DNA of 64,000 nucleotides from Flavobacterium lotistagni (GCF_011392125.1 NZ_JAAJBU010000008.1:1-64000), one strand, 5' to 3'. Counted from the stretch's first letter, positions 1-8,737 are shown. Numbers and translations are program-made. Notes: generated by a model not told the origin, from the sequence alone.

Positions 1-128
1 AACACTGGCTAAATTCCATGGCTAATTTTCCGGTGAATTGTTCGTTTTATTTTCCTATTTTCGTTTTGTGCTAGTGGAGAAAACTCGGCCGTCAAGCCGC
101 CACGAAATCTAGCCAGAAACCGTTACCT
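1..128 (+). repeat. attC1 (family A; left core cut by window edge)
   Basis: Arms TGGCTA...TAGCCA, with a longer imperfect stem ATTCCATGGC opposite GCCACGAAAT. The junction is 122|123. The window starts at the AAC of the left core, so the upstream cassette is not seen. Confidence 0.85.
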
Positions 129-171
129 GCAAGGCTAACCGAAGCGAACAATGACAGACAAAGGAGACAAA

Positions 172-1251
172 ATGCAACAACGAATAATCGGATTTGACAT
201 AGCAAGAGCATACGCTATTTTTGGAATGTTTATTGTAAATTTTAATTTCAGTTTTGGTGCAACAATGGCGCCAACTGATTTCGTTGGACACTTTCTAAAT
301 ATTTTTACTGGAAACTCAACTGCTATTTTTATCATTTGTGCTGGAATGGGTGTTTCATTAATGACAAACAGAAAAAATTACAGCAAACAAGAAAAGGCAA
401 CTTTAAAATCAAAAATTCTAAAACGTTCTTGGTTTTTATTTGCAATGGGATTATTACTATACAATTGGTGGTCGGGTGACATTTTACATTTTTATGGTGG
501 TTATATGCACTTGGCGGCTTTTCTGCTTTTCGTCCCGAAACGTTATTATTTACTGGGTGCTTTATTAGCAATCATTATTTTTCATTTCTTACTTTTTGTT
601 ATTCCAATTGACACAAGTTGGGATTTCAGCACTTTTAAATACAAAGATTTTTGGACACCAATTGGATTTTTGAGAAACACCTTTTATAATGGTTGGAATT
701 CAATATTTCCTTGGATTTCCTACTTTCTTATTGGAATGTGGCTTGGAAGAATAAACTGGCAAGACAAACTTATCAAACGAAATATTTTCCTAATTGGACT
801 TGTGGTTTTTATAACCATTCAAGCATTGCGTTTAATGGTTCGGCAACATTTTTTCAATCCATTTTGGAGCTATTACATTATGGCTGAATATTTTCCGCCT
901 TATTTACCTTTCGTATTGGTGACAATAGCTTTTGCATTTATGGTAATTCCAATTTGTATGGTAATCGGAGAGAAATTTTCAAATAATAAACTCGTTTTAG
1001 CCTTACAAAAAACAGGACAAATGACACTTTCTCACTACGTTATTCATTTGACTATTGGAATGATTATTATTGCATACTTGACAGATAAACACTATACAGG
1101 CTTACTTGAAGACGAAAAACCAACTTCTTCAATATACATACTTACATATTCAATCATTTTTTATATTTTCAGTATTCTATTTAGTATTTTTTGGAGCAGG
1201 AAATTTAAAAATGGTCCATTAGAAACATTAATGAGAAAAATATCGGGATGA
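172..1251 (+). CDS. DUF418-like multi-pass membrane protein (cassette 1)
   Basis: A polytopic inner-membrane protein of 359 residues with about nine or ten hydrophobic helices. It opens with RIIGFDIARAYAIFGMF, the pattern of the DUF418 / heparan-alpha-glucosaminide acetyltransferase-like group, and ends with a GQMTLSHYVIH helix and a GPLE..MRKISG tail typical of DUF418. The ATG at 172 is preferred over the in-frame ATG at 151 because AAAGGAG lies a few bases before it. The reading frame starts 50 bases after the attC1 junction and stops 12 bases before the next core. No substrate is known for DUF418. An acyl-transfer role is possible from the distant similarity but is not shown here. The family call is fairly secure, the function is not. 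Confidence 0.8.
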   Translation: MQQRIIGFDIARAYAIFGMFIVNFNFSFGATMAPTDFVGHFLNIFTGNSTAIFIICAGMGVSLMTNRKNYSKQEKATLKSKILKRSWFLFAMGLLLYNWWSGDILHFYGGYMHLAAFLLFVPKRYYLLGALLAIIIFHFLLFVIPIDTSWDFSTFKYKDFWTPIGFLRNTFYNGWNSIFPWISYFLIGMWLGRINWQDKLIKRNIFLIGLVVFITIQALRLMVRQHFFNPFWSYYIMAEYFPPYLPFVLVTIAFAFMVIPICMVIGEKFSNNKLVLALQKTGQMTLSHYVIHLTIGMIIIAYLTDKHYTGLLEDEKPTSSIYILTYSIIFYIFSILFSIFWSRKFKNGPLETLMRKISG

Positions 1252-1262
1252 CAAAAAGCCCA

Positions 1263-1397
1263 GCAGGTAACACTGGCTAAATTCCATGGCTAATTTTCCG
1301 GTAATTTGTTCGTTTTATTTTGCTATTTTCGTTCTGTGCTAGTGGAGAAAACTCGGTTATCAAACCGCCACGAAATCTAGCCAGAAACCGTTAACAA
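1263..1397 (+). repeat. attC2 (family A)
   Basis: The left core GCAGGTAAC pairs with cassette 1's own start TTACCTGC at 123. Arms TGGCTA/TAGCCA; junction 1390|1391. Confidence 0.88.
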
Positions 1398-1759
1398 TCA
1401 GTTTAGGAAAAACGAAACGTTGAAGCTTAAATTGGAAAATAAAAACCGCATAGTTTAGCGCAAATGAAACTTCAAAGTTTGAGTTGAAAAGCGAAACTCA
1501 AACAAAACGTGAAAATTGGAACGTGAAAATTGGAATCGAAAAGCGAAACGCAAACGAAACTTGAAAGTTGCAACGTGAAAATTGGAATCGAAAAGCTAAC
1601 CGCAAATGAAACTGGAAAGTTGGAATGTGAAAATTGGAATCGAAAAGCTAACCGCAAATGAAACTGGAAAGTTGGAATATGAAAATTGGAATGGAAAAGC
1701 GAAACGCAAACAAAACCGAAAGTTGGAACGTGAAAATTGAAATAAATAAGAAAACCGCT
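1398..1759. repeat. Non-coding cassette 2, ~50-52 bp repeat
   Basis: This cassette starts TTAACAATCAG and ends CTTGTTAAC. It has no convincing gene. It consists of imperfect repeats of a unit such as GAAACTGGAAAGTTGGAA followed by GTGAAAATTGGAATCG and AAAAGCTAACCGCAAAT. An open frame on the - strand (1472-1768) encodes a Phe/Ser-rich repetitive peptide and runs into attC3. Because the repeat length is not a multiple of three, the frame is probably open only because the unit lacks stop triplets. It shares its opening and its closing AATAAATAAGAAAACCGC with cassettes 8 and 11. Confidence 0.8.
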
Positions 1760-1894
1760 TGTTAACACTGGCTAAATTCCATGGCTAATTTTCCGGTAAA
1801 TTGTTCGTTTTATTTTCCTATTTTCGTTTTGTGCTAACGGAGAAAACTCGGCTGTCAAACCGCCACGAAATTTAGCCAGAAACCGTTGTAGGCA
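1760..1894 (+). repeat. attC3 (family A)
   Basis: The left core TTGTTAAC pairs with the cassette 2 start TTAACAA. The right core reads GTTGTAGGC; junction 1885|1886. Confidence 0.88.
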
Positions 1895-1933
1895 ATTAGT
1901 CAGCACCAGAGTTAAAAACAAAAAATATTTTGA

Positions 1934-2554
1934 ATGAGAAAAACCAATGTTTACCTAATTCTATTTTTGATTCTTAGTCTTTATAGCTGTGAAGAAAAAT
2001 ATATCATTGAAAATGAATCTGTTTATTTTAAATGCAATAGAGGTGGCGGATTTGAAATGTCGAAAGAATTAATTGCTGAAGCAGATTCTAAAACTTTTGA
2101 GAGCTTAGAATATGAAGATGTAAATGGAACATTAGGAAAAGATAAAGAGAGCGTATTTTATAATGGTCAAGTTGTTAAAAGTTGTGATCCAAAAACATTT
2201 AAATATTTAGGGAATTACTTATTCAAAGATAAAAATTCACTGTTTTTCTTTGGCTTTTATAATACACCTGACGATTGGAAAATTGATGGTGTAAATATCA
2301 ATAAAATCAAATTGTTTAGTTATCCTTGGTCAACTGATGGTGAATATCTAATTTTCGGTTATCAAAAATTAAAACTTGATGATGTTAAAGATTTTAAGCC
2401 AATTGACGAGCAATGGGGAAAGACTAAAAGTAAAATAATCTACGAAAATAAAGTTTTAGAAATGATTGATTATAATTCATTTGAAGTGATAAACTATTCA
2501 ACAGCAAAAGATAAAAATCATACTTATACATACGGTGATTTTAAAATTGAATAA
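1934..2554 (+). CDS. DKNYY-family lipoprotein (cassette 3)
   Basis: The 206-residue product starts with a hydrophobic leader and a lipobox ending at Cys19 (SLYSC), so it is predicted to be a lipoprotein. The rest contains repeated blocks of the DKNYY type: GKDKESVFYNGQVV, FKDKNSLFFF and AKDKNHTYTYG, each preceded by a D..TF..L-like segment. DKNYY proteins are common in Bacteroidota, with no established biochemical role. The gene fills its cassette, ending 10 bases before the left core of attC4. Identification rests on the repeated D-K-N/E aromatic motif and is moderately strong. Confidence 0.75.
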   Translation: MRKTNVYLILFLILSLYSCEEKYIIENESVYFKCNRGGGFEMSKELIAEADSKTFESLEYEDVNGTLGKDKESVFYNGQVVKSCDPKTFKYLGNYLFKDKNSLFFFGFYNTPDDWKIDGVNINKIKLFSYPWSTDGEYLIFGYQKLKLDDVKDFKPIDEQWGKTKSKIIYENKVLEMIDYNSFEVINYSTAKDKNHTYTYGDFKIE

Positions 2555-2563
2555 ACTCTAACT

Positions 2564-2698
2564 GCCTACAACACTGGCTAAATTCCATGGCTATTTTTCG
2601 GTAAATTGTTCGTTTTATTTTCCTATTTTCGTTCTGTGCTAGTGGAGAAAACTCGGTTATCAAACCGCCACGAAATCTAGCCAGAAACCGTTAACGGT
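2564..2698 (+). repeat. attC4 (family A)
   Basis: The left core TGCCTACAAC is the reverse complement of the cassette 3 start TTGTAGGCA. Junction 2690|2691. Confidence 0.9.
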
Positions 2699-2712
2699 TA
2701 TTGCAAAAAAAC

Positions 2713-3216
2713 ATGGACGATAAAAGGCTAAAACCATCAAACAAAAATTCTTTTTCTGAACTTAACGCTGAAGAGATTCGTGGTTGGGTAATAGACAGAA
2801 TGACGCAAATTGAATATAGAATTGATAATGCAATAACAAAACATATAGATCCAAAAAATGTTGATGCATTTGAAAATATAATTTTAAATTCAACTATTAT
2901 AGCTTTTGGAGCTAAACTCAAAATATTAAGGAATATTGAAAATTTTGATAAAAAAATCATCGAGAAAATACAATTAATATCAAATATCCGAAATGCTTTT
3001 GCTCACTTGCCATTACATCAATCAGCAATTATTAAATTCAAAAAAAAGGAAGGAAGTGAAATGATACTTACGCCAACTTCAGTGGAGAATTGGAATTACT
3101 TAAATGTTATGAATTCAAGTGGAGAAATCAAACAAAAAAAAGCACACGAACTGTTCAACGAGTTTATAACGTTAAATAAGGAAATTCGTGATTACTTTGA
3201 TAGCAACAACCGTTAA
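2713..3216 (+). CDS. HEPN-motif helical protein (cassette 4)
   Basis: A 167-residue, mostly helical cytoplasmic protein. Residues 93-98 read RNAFAH, an R-x4-H motif that in HEPN-superfamily and DUF4145/MtlR-like proteins lies in a helix near the end of the domain and, in nuclease-active members, forms the RNase site. I start it at the ATG at 2713; a TTG at 2701 would sit almost on the attC junction. The TAA stop (3214-3216) lies inside the left core GTTAAC of attC5, so excision would take the gene and its stop together. A toxin or defence role is possible, but no antitoxin partner is present in the cassette and the motif alone does not prove nuclease activity. Confidence 0.6.
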   Translation: MDDKRLKPSNKNSFSELNAEEIRGWVIDRMTQIEYRIDNAITKHIDPKNVDAFENIILNSTIIAFGAKLKILRNIENFDKKIIEKIQLISNIRNAFAHLPLHQSAIIKFKKKEGSEMILTPTSVENWNYLNVMNSSGEIKQKKAHELFNEFITLNKEIRDYFDSNNR

Positions 3217-3343
3217 CACTGGCTAAATTCCATGGCTAATTTTCCGGTAAATTGTTCGTTTTATTTTCCTATTTTCGTTCTGTGCTAGCTGAGAAAACTC
3301 GGCCGTCAAGCCGCCACGAAATCTAGCCAGAAGCCGTTATAGC
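3209..3343 (+). repeat. attC5 (family A)
   Basis: The left core AACCGTTAAC pairs with the cassette 4 start TTAACGGTT and contains that gene's stop codon. Junction 3336|3337. Confidence 0.9.
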
Positions 3344-3387
3344 CAATGCTAGCGCAACGGAATAAATAATTTGACTAATTGAACAAA

Positions 3388-3684
3388 ATGAAATTACCTA
3401 GAATCCACATATTGGCAATTTTGAATATTATTTTTTCAGGCGTTTTGACATATTTTTTATTTATTATTTTTTCTTCCGCTTTTAAAGAAAATTTTAAATG
3501 TGAATTTTGCAGTATAATGCTCTTTCCAACTTTAATGTTTTTTACACTTTTTATAATGGGAATTTATACAATACTGACGAACAAAAATAATTCAGAAATT
3601 AAAAATAGAAGATTGTTTTTTATAAATCTAATGGGAATTATTTTGTCATTTAGTTCAATCGTTTGGAACATATTTAATAAATAA
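3388..3684 (+). CDS. Small membrane protein, unknown (cassette 5, first gene)
   Basis: A 98-residue protein with three predicted transmembrane segments: an N-terminal one ending near FSSAF, a middle one LFPTLMFFTLFIMGIYTIL, and a C-terminal one FINLMGIILSFSSIVW. A CEFC pair lies in the loop after the first helix. The ATG at 3388 is used; the frame is open back to a TTG at 3379. I do not recognise a family. It shares the cassette with a degraded lipoprotein gene that starts six bases downstream, so the two were probably co-transcribed. Confidence 0.6.
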   Translation: MKLPRIHILAILNIIFSGVLTYFLFIIFSSAFKENFKCEFCSIMLFPTLMFFTLFIMGIYTILTNKNNSEIKNRRLFFINLMGIILSFSSIVWNIFNK

Positions 3685-3690
3685 CCTAAT

Positions 3691-4078
3691 ATGAAACGGA
3701 CATTTATGATTGCTATAATTTTTTATTAATATTAGCTGTGTTCGTCAAAGTCGTAAAGCTATCGACTTAAAAGAATTTTCCAAGCAATGAAAAATAGATT
3801 CTCCAGGAACTAATAATTTTAGAAATACGTATTATTATAACAGCGAAGTTGGAAATTGTTTGGTCAATAATTTATCGTTATTAGGTTATTCAAAACTGCA
3901 GATTCTTTCATTTCTAGGAAAACCAAATAGTAGCGAAATTATAGAAGAAGACAAACTACTTTATTTAGAATATAAAATTCAAGATACAGAAGATAAGCAG
4001 AAAAAACTTTTGAGTATCTACTTTGACAAAGACAATCTTGTAAAAATGACATTGATGCATACGCCAATAGATTTATAA
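3691..4078 (+). pseudogene. Degraded small lipoprotein gene (cassette 5, second gene)
   Basis: An ATG at 3691 begins MKRTFMIAIIF, a leader-like stretch that stops after 12 codons. A shift of frame at the T-run near 3718-3724 restores a reading INISC (lipobox-like) followed by VRQSRKAIDLKEFSKQ, then an in-frame TGA at 3788-3790, then SPGTNNFRNTYYYN and an open frame to the stop at 4078. One frameshift and one nonsense change are enough to rebuild a single protein of about 125 residues whose C-terminal part (LLGYSKLQILSFLGKPN) resembles small BamE/SmpA-like lipoproteins. Only the 72-codon tail remains open, without a good start. Sequencing error could explain one lesion but less easily both. 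Confidence 0.6.
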
Positions 4079-4114
4079 ATTTAGGAAAGGGAATGTAGAT
4101 TTATCTAAAAAGCA

Positions 4115-4254
4115 CTGGCTATAACCCTACCTACGCGAGCAACGCTGGTTTATCTTAATCTAACGCTTGGTTTTCACGATGAACTTTCTATCTTAGTGGA
4201 GAAAACTCGATTCGCTAATTCCGCGTAGTCGCGTAGCTAGAAACCGTTATATGC
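4115..4254 (+). repeat. attC6 (family B)
   Basis: The left core TGGCTATAAC pairs with the cassette 5 start TTATAGCCA. The arms are now CTACGCGA with TCGCGTAG rather than TGGCTA. Junction 4246|4247. Confidence 0.9.
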
Positions 4255-4288
4255 CATTTCAAAAAAATCGTAAATAAATTTGAACTTG

Positions 4289-4309
4289 TACCAGAATCTG
4301 GTATATTTG
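4289..4309 (+). promoter_or_regulatory. parDE promoter with overlapping palindromic operator
   Basis: TACCAGA-A-TCTGGTA (4289-4303) is a perfect dyad with 7-bp arms. It overlaps TATATTTG (4302-4309), a perfect match to the Bacteroidota -7 element. This is the arrangement expected for repression by the ParD or ParD-ParE complex, 18 bases before the parD start. Confidence 0.75.
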
Positions 4310-4326
4310 AAAAAATATTTTTAATC

Positions 4327-4575
4327 ATGGCTAAGAACACATCTGTAATTTTAGGCGATCATTTTGAAAGGTTCATCAGTGAGGAAGTTTCTTCTGGTAG
4401 ATTTTCTTCTGCGAGCGAAGTTGTTAGATCAGCTTTGAGATTACTCGAAGTAGAAGAAGAAAAAATCAAACGATTGAGACACGAAATTGATTTGGGTGAA
4501 AAAAGTGGATTCGTGTCTGACTTTAATCCTGAGACTCATTTGGCTAAACTTCATAAAAAACACCTATCAAAGTGA
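4327..4575 (+). CDS. parD: ParD-family antitoxin (cassette 6)
   Basis: An 82-residue ribbon-helix-helix antitoxin. The N-terminus KNTSVILGDHFERFI is the DNA-binding strand and helix, and the SGRFSSASEVVRSALRLLE segment is the hallmark of ParD proteins that pair with ParE. The C-terminal 35 residues are the toxin-wrapping tail. It sits directly downstream of its own promoter and operator dyad and overlaps parE by four bases (GTGA). In cassette arrays such modules are known to penalise loss of the region; that stabilising role is inferred here. Confidence 0.92.
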   Translation: MAKNTSVILGDHFERFISEEVSSGRFSSASEVVRSALRLLEVEEEKIKRLRHEIDLGEKSGFVSDFNPETHLAKLHKKHLSK

Positions 4576-4862
4576 AATATAGAATAAGCGGAAAAGCGCT
4601 AGAAGACATTGATAGGATTTGGCTATATACTTTTGAGAATTGGTCACTTGAACAAGCTGACCGTTACTATAGATTAATTTATCAAGAGATTAATTACATA
4701 ATCGAAGATTTTGAAAGCGGAAAAGATATTGGAAAGATAAAATCTGGTTATAGACAAGCCAAAATGAAATCACACTTAATCATCTACAAAAAGGCAGATG
4801 ATGGAATAGTAGAAATAGTCAGAGTTTTACATCAAATGATGGACATTCCTAATCGTTTGTAG
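4572..4862 (+). CDS. parE: ParE/RelE-superfamily toxin (cassette 6)
   Basis: A 96-residue toxin. It begins KYRISGKALEDIDRIWLYTFENW and has the ParE layout of two N-terminal helices followed by a beta sheet (SGYRQAKMKSHLIIYK, then VEIVRVLHQMMD). ParE toxins poison DNA gyrase; that activity is family knowledge. The start is GTG at 4572, overlapping the antitoxin stop, so translation is coupled. It ends six bases before the complementary left core of the next attC. Both genes are intact, so the module looks functional. Confidence 0.92.
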   Translation: MKYRISGKALEDIDRIWLYTFENWSLEQADRYYRLIYQEINYIIEDFESGKDIGKIKSGYRQAKMKSHLIIYKKADDGIVEIVRVLHQMMDIPNRL

Positions 4863-4867
4863 AGAAA

Positions 4868-5006
4868 CGGCATATAACCCTACCTACGCGAGCACCGCTG
4901 GTTTTTCCTAATTTCACGTCTGGTTTTCACGAAGAAATTCTATCTTAGCGGAGAATACTCGGTTCGCTAATTCCGCGCCGTCGCGTAGCTAGCAACCGTT
5001 GGCTGC
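4868..5006 (+). repeat. attC7 (family B)
   Basis: The left core CGGCATATAAC pairs with the cassette 6 start TTATATGCC. Arms CTACGCGA/TCGCGTAG; junction 4998|4999. Confidence 0.9.
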
Positions 5007-5029
5007 AATTGAACGAACACTACTAAATC

Positions 5030-6934
5030 ATGACTCATTCTGAACAAAGAATAGATTTTTGGCAAGAACTTTGGCAAAACTTAATAAATAATTTTCTTAA
5101 GAAATCAAATCTTGGACTAAACCTTTACAATCCTCATATCTTAATTGAAGACATTTTAACGGAAATAGAAGAAAATTCATTTCAAAATACAGATAACAAA
5201 AAATTCCTTTACAGACAACTCGACAATTTCTTTAGAAATGATTCAGTAATCAAAAGTGAGTTTAATTCAGCCTTTAGAATACTTCGAAAAAATTTCAACT
5301 CAAACAAAACACAATTCATTGTACAAATTTTAAAAGAGCTAAAAATTAGTTTTACCAATGGAAAATACTTTGATAGCTGTTTGTCAAAATTAGTTGAATT
5401 ATTAGTGACGGAAGAACCGATGACAAGAGATTCTATCAATGAAATAAAATATATTTCACAAGTAATTATTGTTGAATTTATTAAGAAAAACTATTCGGTC
5501 AATGATATTAAACAGTTTCCTAAAAAACTGTTTTCTGACTATGAACATGAAGATGATGGTAGAACAGTTACCGACTTTCCTCATGGTATTGATTACCGAG
5601 ATTATGAAAAAATAAATGGAAAAACCGAAGATAAATTCTATAACGATGTAATCTCGTTAATGAATAACCTTACTGTCGAAAAAAGAATTAAATCATTATC
5701 TAATTTTTACTATAAAAAACCTTTAGATGCTCACTATATCTTCACTGTTAAAGGTCTAAAAGGAAATGTATGTATAGAAGTTGGCGGTGTTACGTTTTAC
5801 TCAATTGATAAAAAAAGGTACACCTCTCTACCCGAGGATTTAGATGATGACCGAGAAAATCTTCAACGAATCAAAGATAATGGAGATTTAATTTTTTTAC
5901 AAGCAGCTGTACCAGTCAAATACTTAAGTCCCGAGTCATCAATAAATTCTGCAATAAGTCGTTTAGAAAATGCTCTTGATTTAATTAGTTGCTATTATAA
6001 TACCCAGACACCTTTAGAAATTGATTATTCAAGATATATAATTGTCCACGAAAATGAGTGGATTTATTGGTCAAGTAGTAATGACACAGGAGCTCGTCAC
6101 ACAAGATTTCACAATTCTTTAAATTTCAGCGAAATAGAGCCTGACTTTAAAGAGTTAAAAGGAAAGAACTTCTTCTGGGAAAATCAGAACGAAACAAATC
6201 CAAGCGTTTTGAAATTGCGAAACGCAATACACTGGTACCGTAAGGCTCAAGAATCATTAAAAGATGAAGATAAACTTTTGAATTACTGGATTTCAATCGA
6301 GAATTTATTTTATGATAGCAAAATATTTAAGGATATAATAAACCCTCCTAAAAACAACAAATTTTATATAATTCAAGAAATAATTTCATCCAATCAGATT
6401 CCTCATTTAGTATACGAATACGGCTGGGAACTCTATTGGCATTATGCTAATCAATCTCAAATTATTTTTGGAAAACCTAAAATAGAACTACCTAAAGAGC
6501 TAATCGAAAAAGCAAACTTAAATATTACCAAAGGACAGATTTATTTGGAAAAATTTATCAATAATCTAGACGACATTAAGAATTATGAAACAAATGAGTA
6601 TTTTAGGATAGAGATAGAAAATGCAATGAAATTTTTTAAAGATGTAACTGAAACAAAAAAAATTATCAAAGCTCAATTACAGCAAACTCAGGACGACATC
6701 CTAATGATATATCGATTTAGAAATCTAATTGTTCATAACGCTCATTTTGACAGTACGCTGCTTAAATATTATGCTTGGAAATTAAAACAATATTCAGGCA
6801 ACTTTATAAGGTCTATCATTAAACATTTAGAAACAGACAATAGTCTGAACGATGTAATTTTAAAGATCCAGTATGAAAGAGAGTTGTTTGAAAACGAACT
6901 AGAAAATGGAAAATTTAATCCATTCAAAAAGTAA
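5030..6934 (+). CDS. Large protein with C-terminal Apea-like HEPN motif (cassette 7)
   Basis: The largest cassette gene, 634 residues, cytoplasmic, with no membrane segment. The N-terminal 200 residues are helical and unrecognised. A beta-rich middle (about 235-350) is followed by a helical C-terminal region containing LLNYWISIENLFYD (near 460) and YRFRNLIVHNAHF. RNLIVH at 564-569 is an R-x4-H motif. This paired layout, W..IE.LF then R-N-x3-H-N, is that of Apea-like HEPN domains. Such proteins occur in defence and toxin contexts, but others have no known activity. It is single in its cassette, and nothing in the sequence names a target. The family assignment of the C-terminus is moderately confident; the N-terminal half is novel to me. 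Confidence 0.65.
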   Translation: MTHSEQRIDFWQELWQNLINNFLKKSNLGLNLYNPHILIEDILTEIEENSFQNTDNKKFLYRQLDNFFRNDSVIKSEFNSAFRILRKNFNSNKTQFIVQILKELKISFTNGKYFDSCLSKLVELLVTEEPMTRDSINEIKYISQVIIVEFIKKNYSVNDIKQFPKKLFSDYEHEDDGRTVTDFPHGIDYRDYEKINGKTEDKFYNDVISLMNNLTVEKRIKSLSNFYYKKPLDAHYIFTVKGLKGNVCIEVGGVTFYSIDKKRYTSLPEDLDDDRENLQRIKDNGDLIFLQAAVPVKYLSPESSINSAISRLENALDLISCYYNTQTPLEIDYSRYIIVHENEWIYWSSSNDTGARHTRFHNSLNFSEIEPDFKELKGKNFFWENQNETNPSVLKLRNAIHWYRKAQESLKDEDKLLNYWISIENLFYDSKIFKDIINPPKNNKFYIIQEIISSNQIPHLVYEYGWELYWHYANQSQIIFGKPKIELPKELIEKANLNITKGQIYLEKFINNLDDIKNYETNEYFRIEIENAMKFFKDVTETKKIIKAQLQQTQDDILMIYRFRNLIVHNAHFDSTLLKYYAWKLKQYSGNFIRSIIKHLETDNSLNDVILKIQYERELFENELENGKFNPFKK

Positions 6935-6937
6935 TCA

Positions 6938-7076
6938 ACTGCAGCCAACAGCGGTCTCGCGCAATGTCTCGAATTTCTTAACCTCTACTCTATTTTTCAC
7001 GAAGAAATTCTATCTTTAGCGGAGAAAACTCGGTTCGCAAATCCGTCACTGCGCGAGGCCGCGAACCGTTAACAGT
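6938..7076 (+). repeat. attC8 (family C)
   Basis: The left core TGCAGCCAAC pairs with the cassette 7 start TTGGCTGCA. Family C arms GCGGTCTCG with CGAGGCCGC; junction 7068|7069. Confidence 0.9.
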
Positions 7077-7498
7077 CAGTTTAGAAAATCGGAATACTGA
7101 AACATAATTGGAAAGTTGAAAACTGCATAATTTGACGCAAAAGAAACTGGAAAGTTGGAATCTGAAAATGGAAATGGCAAAGCTAAATGCAAACGAAAAT
7201 GGAAAGTTGGAATGGCAAAGCTAAACGCAAACGAAACCTGAAAATTGGAACGTGAAAATTGAAGTTGCAAAGCTAAACGCAAAAGAAACTGGAAAGTTGG
7301 ATTAGAAATGCGAAACGCAAGCGAAACTGGAATGCTGGAATTGCAAAACTAAACACAAGCGAAACCTGAAAATTGGAACGTGAAAATTGAAGCTGCAAAG
7401 CGAAACTCAAACGAAACTTGAAAGTAGTAACGTGAAAATTGGAGCGGAAAAGCAAAACGCAAATGATACCTGAAAATTGGAATAAATAAGAAAACCGC
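7077..7498. repeat. Non-coding cassette 8, repeat-filled
   Basis: Starts TTAACAGTCAGTTTAG and ends CCGCCTGTTAAC. Built from units such as GCAAAGCTAAACGCAAA, GAAACTGGAAAGTTGGAA and CGTGAAAATTG. Two adjacent - strand open frames (7076-7282, 7273-7455) give related Phe-rich peptides in different frames, which argues against one protein. It shares start and end with cassettes 2 and 11, so all were derived from one ancestor. Confidence 0.8.
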
Positions 7499-7632
7499 CT
7501 GTTAACACTGGCTAAATTCCATGGCTAATTTTCCGGTAAATTGTTCGTTTTATTTTCCTATTTTCGTTTTGTGCTAGTGGAGAAAACTCGGTTGTCAAAC
7601 CGCCACGAAATCTAGCCAGAGACCGTTAGCAG
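7499..7632 (+). repeat. attC9 (family A)
   Basis: The left core CTGTTAAC pairs with the cassette 8 start TTAACAG. Junction 7625|7626. Confidence 0.88.
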
Positions 7633-7657
7633 AAAATTTAACCAAAAACTACAAATC

Positions 7658-8734
7658 ATGAAAAAAATTATTTTACTATTAAATCTAGTTTTACTTGTCT
7701 CATGCGACAATAATATCTCTAGAGATGAATACGAAAAAAATGTAAACGCTACACAAAATAGGTTGGCAAGCGGAATACCATTTAATATGTTATGGAATGA
7801 TAACGGAGTTACAAAAAGATCTTTCATTCATCAAAATCTTCAAAATGGTCTTGATGATACGCCAAACCAACCTGCAATTGCAGCTTTAAGTGATTTGTCT
7901 GAAGCTGATTATTTAGGAATGCCTTATCCAACTTATCCATACCATTATATGACAACCAATGGCTTAATTCAATCTCCTAATGAAACGGCGTTTTCATTTA
8001 AAATAATTTCTGAAGGTTATAAAAATAGCCAATATGGTGGTAACGGAATTAATTATCCGGGTTTTGCTGTTTGGGTGCAAAATGGGTTCGGTGGCACTCC
8101 TTTAGAGTTCAAGTTAATAAACAGTGCCAAACAGTTATCGTCAGATCATTTATTAAGAGAGGTAGCTATAGTCTTTGAACATTGGCGTAACCAATGGGAT
8201 CTCGGCAGCTGGTCATTTAAAAAACAATATAAACTTAATGAACTTGCTTATATCAGACCAAAATTCGATATTAAAACTGAACACTTTAACAATTATCAAT
8301 CGCCAAATACACTAGAAACACAAACCTATCTAACAGCTGATTTAAGAATTGAATATTGGAAAGACGGCACAAAAAGAAGGACTGACTTAGTTGGAGTTAT
8401 TTTCTCTAATAAAGGAGGAGCTAATGGTACAGATTTGAATGGAAATCCTAATGACAATATCTTTTGGCAAGATACCAATCCTGCAAATCCCAGAATACTA
8501 CTTCATGGATATAGGATGGGAATCACTCCAAACTTAACTGTTTATCCGGGCAATTGGACAACCATCGAATTTAATTATAAACCTCTAATAGAAGAATATC
8601 TTCCTGCACCTCCAAAAGACTGTACATATGAAAACGCTATAATAGTTGGATTCGATATTTACTCTTCCACAAGATCCGCAGATATTGACTTTTCATTGAA
8701 GAATATTTACCTAAATAGTGAATATAATTTTTAA
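7658..8734 (+). CDS. Secreted lipoprotein of unknown function (cassette 9)
   Basis: A 358-residue protein with a classic lipoprotein signal ending LLVSC at Cys16, followed by DNN. The absence of further hydrophobic stretches puts the bulk outside the cytoplasm. The mature part is rich in Asn, Tyr and Trp and beta-like, with segments such as NYPGFAVWVQNGFG, RIEYWKDGTKRRTD and NPRILLHGYRMG, which suggest a beta-sandwich carbohydrate- or surface-binding fold, but I do not recognise a family. The ATG at 7658 is 32 bases into the cassette. It is alone in its cassette and complete. Confidence 0.7.
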   Translation: MKKIILLLNLVLLVSCDNNISRDEYEKNVNATQNRLASGIPFNMLWNDNGVTKRSFIHQNLQNGLDDTPNQPAIAALSDLSEADYLGMPYPTYPYHYMTTNGLIQSPNETAFSFKIISEGYKNSQYGGNGINYPGFAVWVQNGFGGTPLEFKLINSAKQLSSDHLLREVAIVFEHWRNQWDLGSWSFKKQYKLNELAYIRPKFDIKTEHFNNYQSPNTLETQTYLTADLRIEYWKDGTKRRTDLVGVIFSNKGGANGTDLNGNPNDNIFWQDTNPANPRILLHGYRMGITPNLTVYPGNWTTIEFNYKPLIEEYLPAPPKDCTYENAIIVGFDIYSSTRSADIDFSLKNIYLNSEYNF

Positions 8735-8737
8735 AAT

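Noticed and set aside
1472..1768. Phe-rich - strand open frame in the repeat cassette (also 7076-7282, 7273-7455)
   Set aside because: The repeat unit (~52 bp) is not a multiple of three and has no stops on that strand. Adjacent frames encode the same peptide in different registers, and the frame runs into attC.
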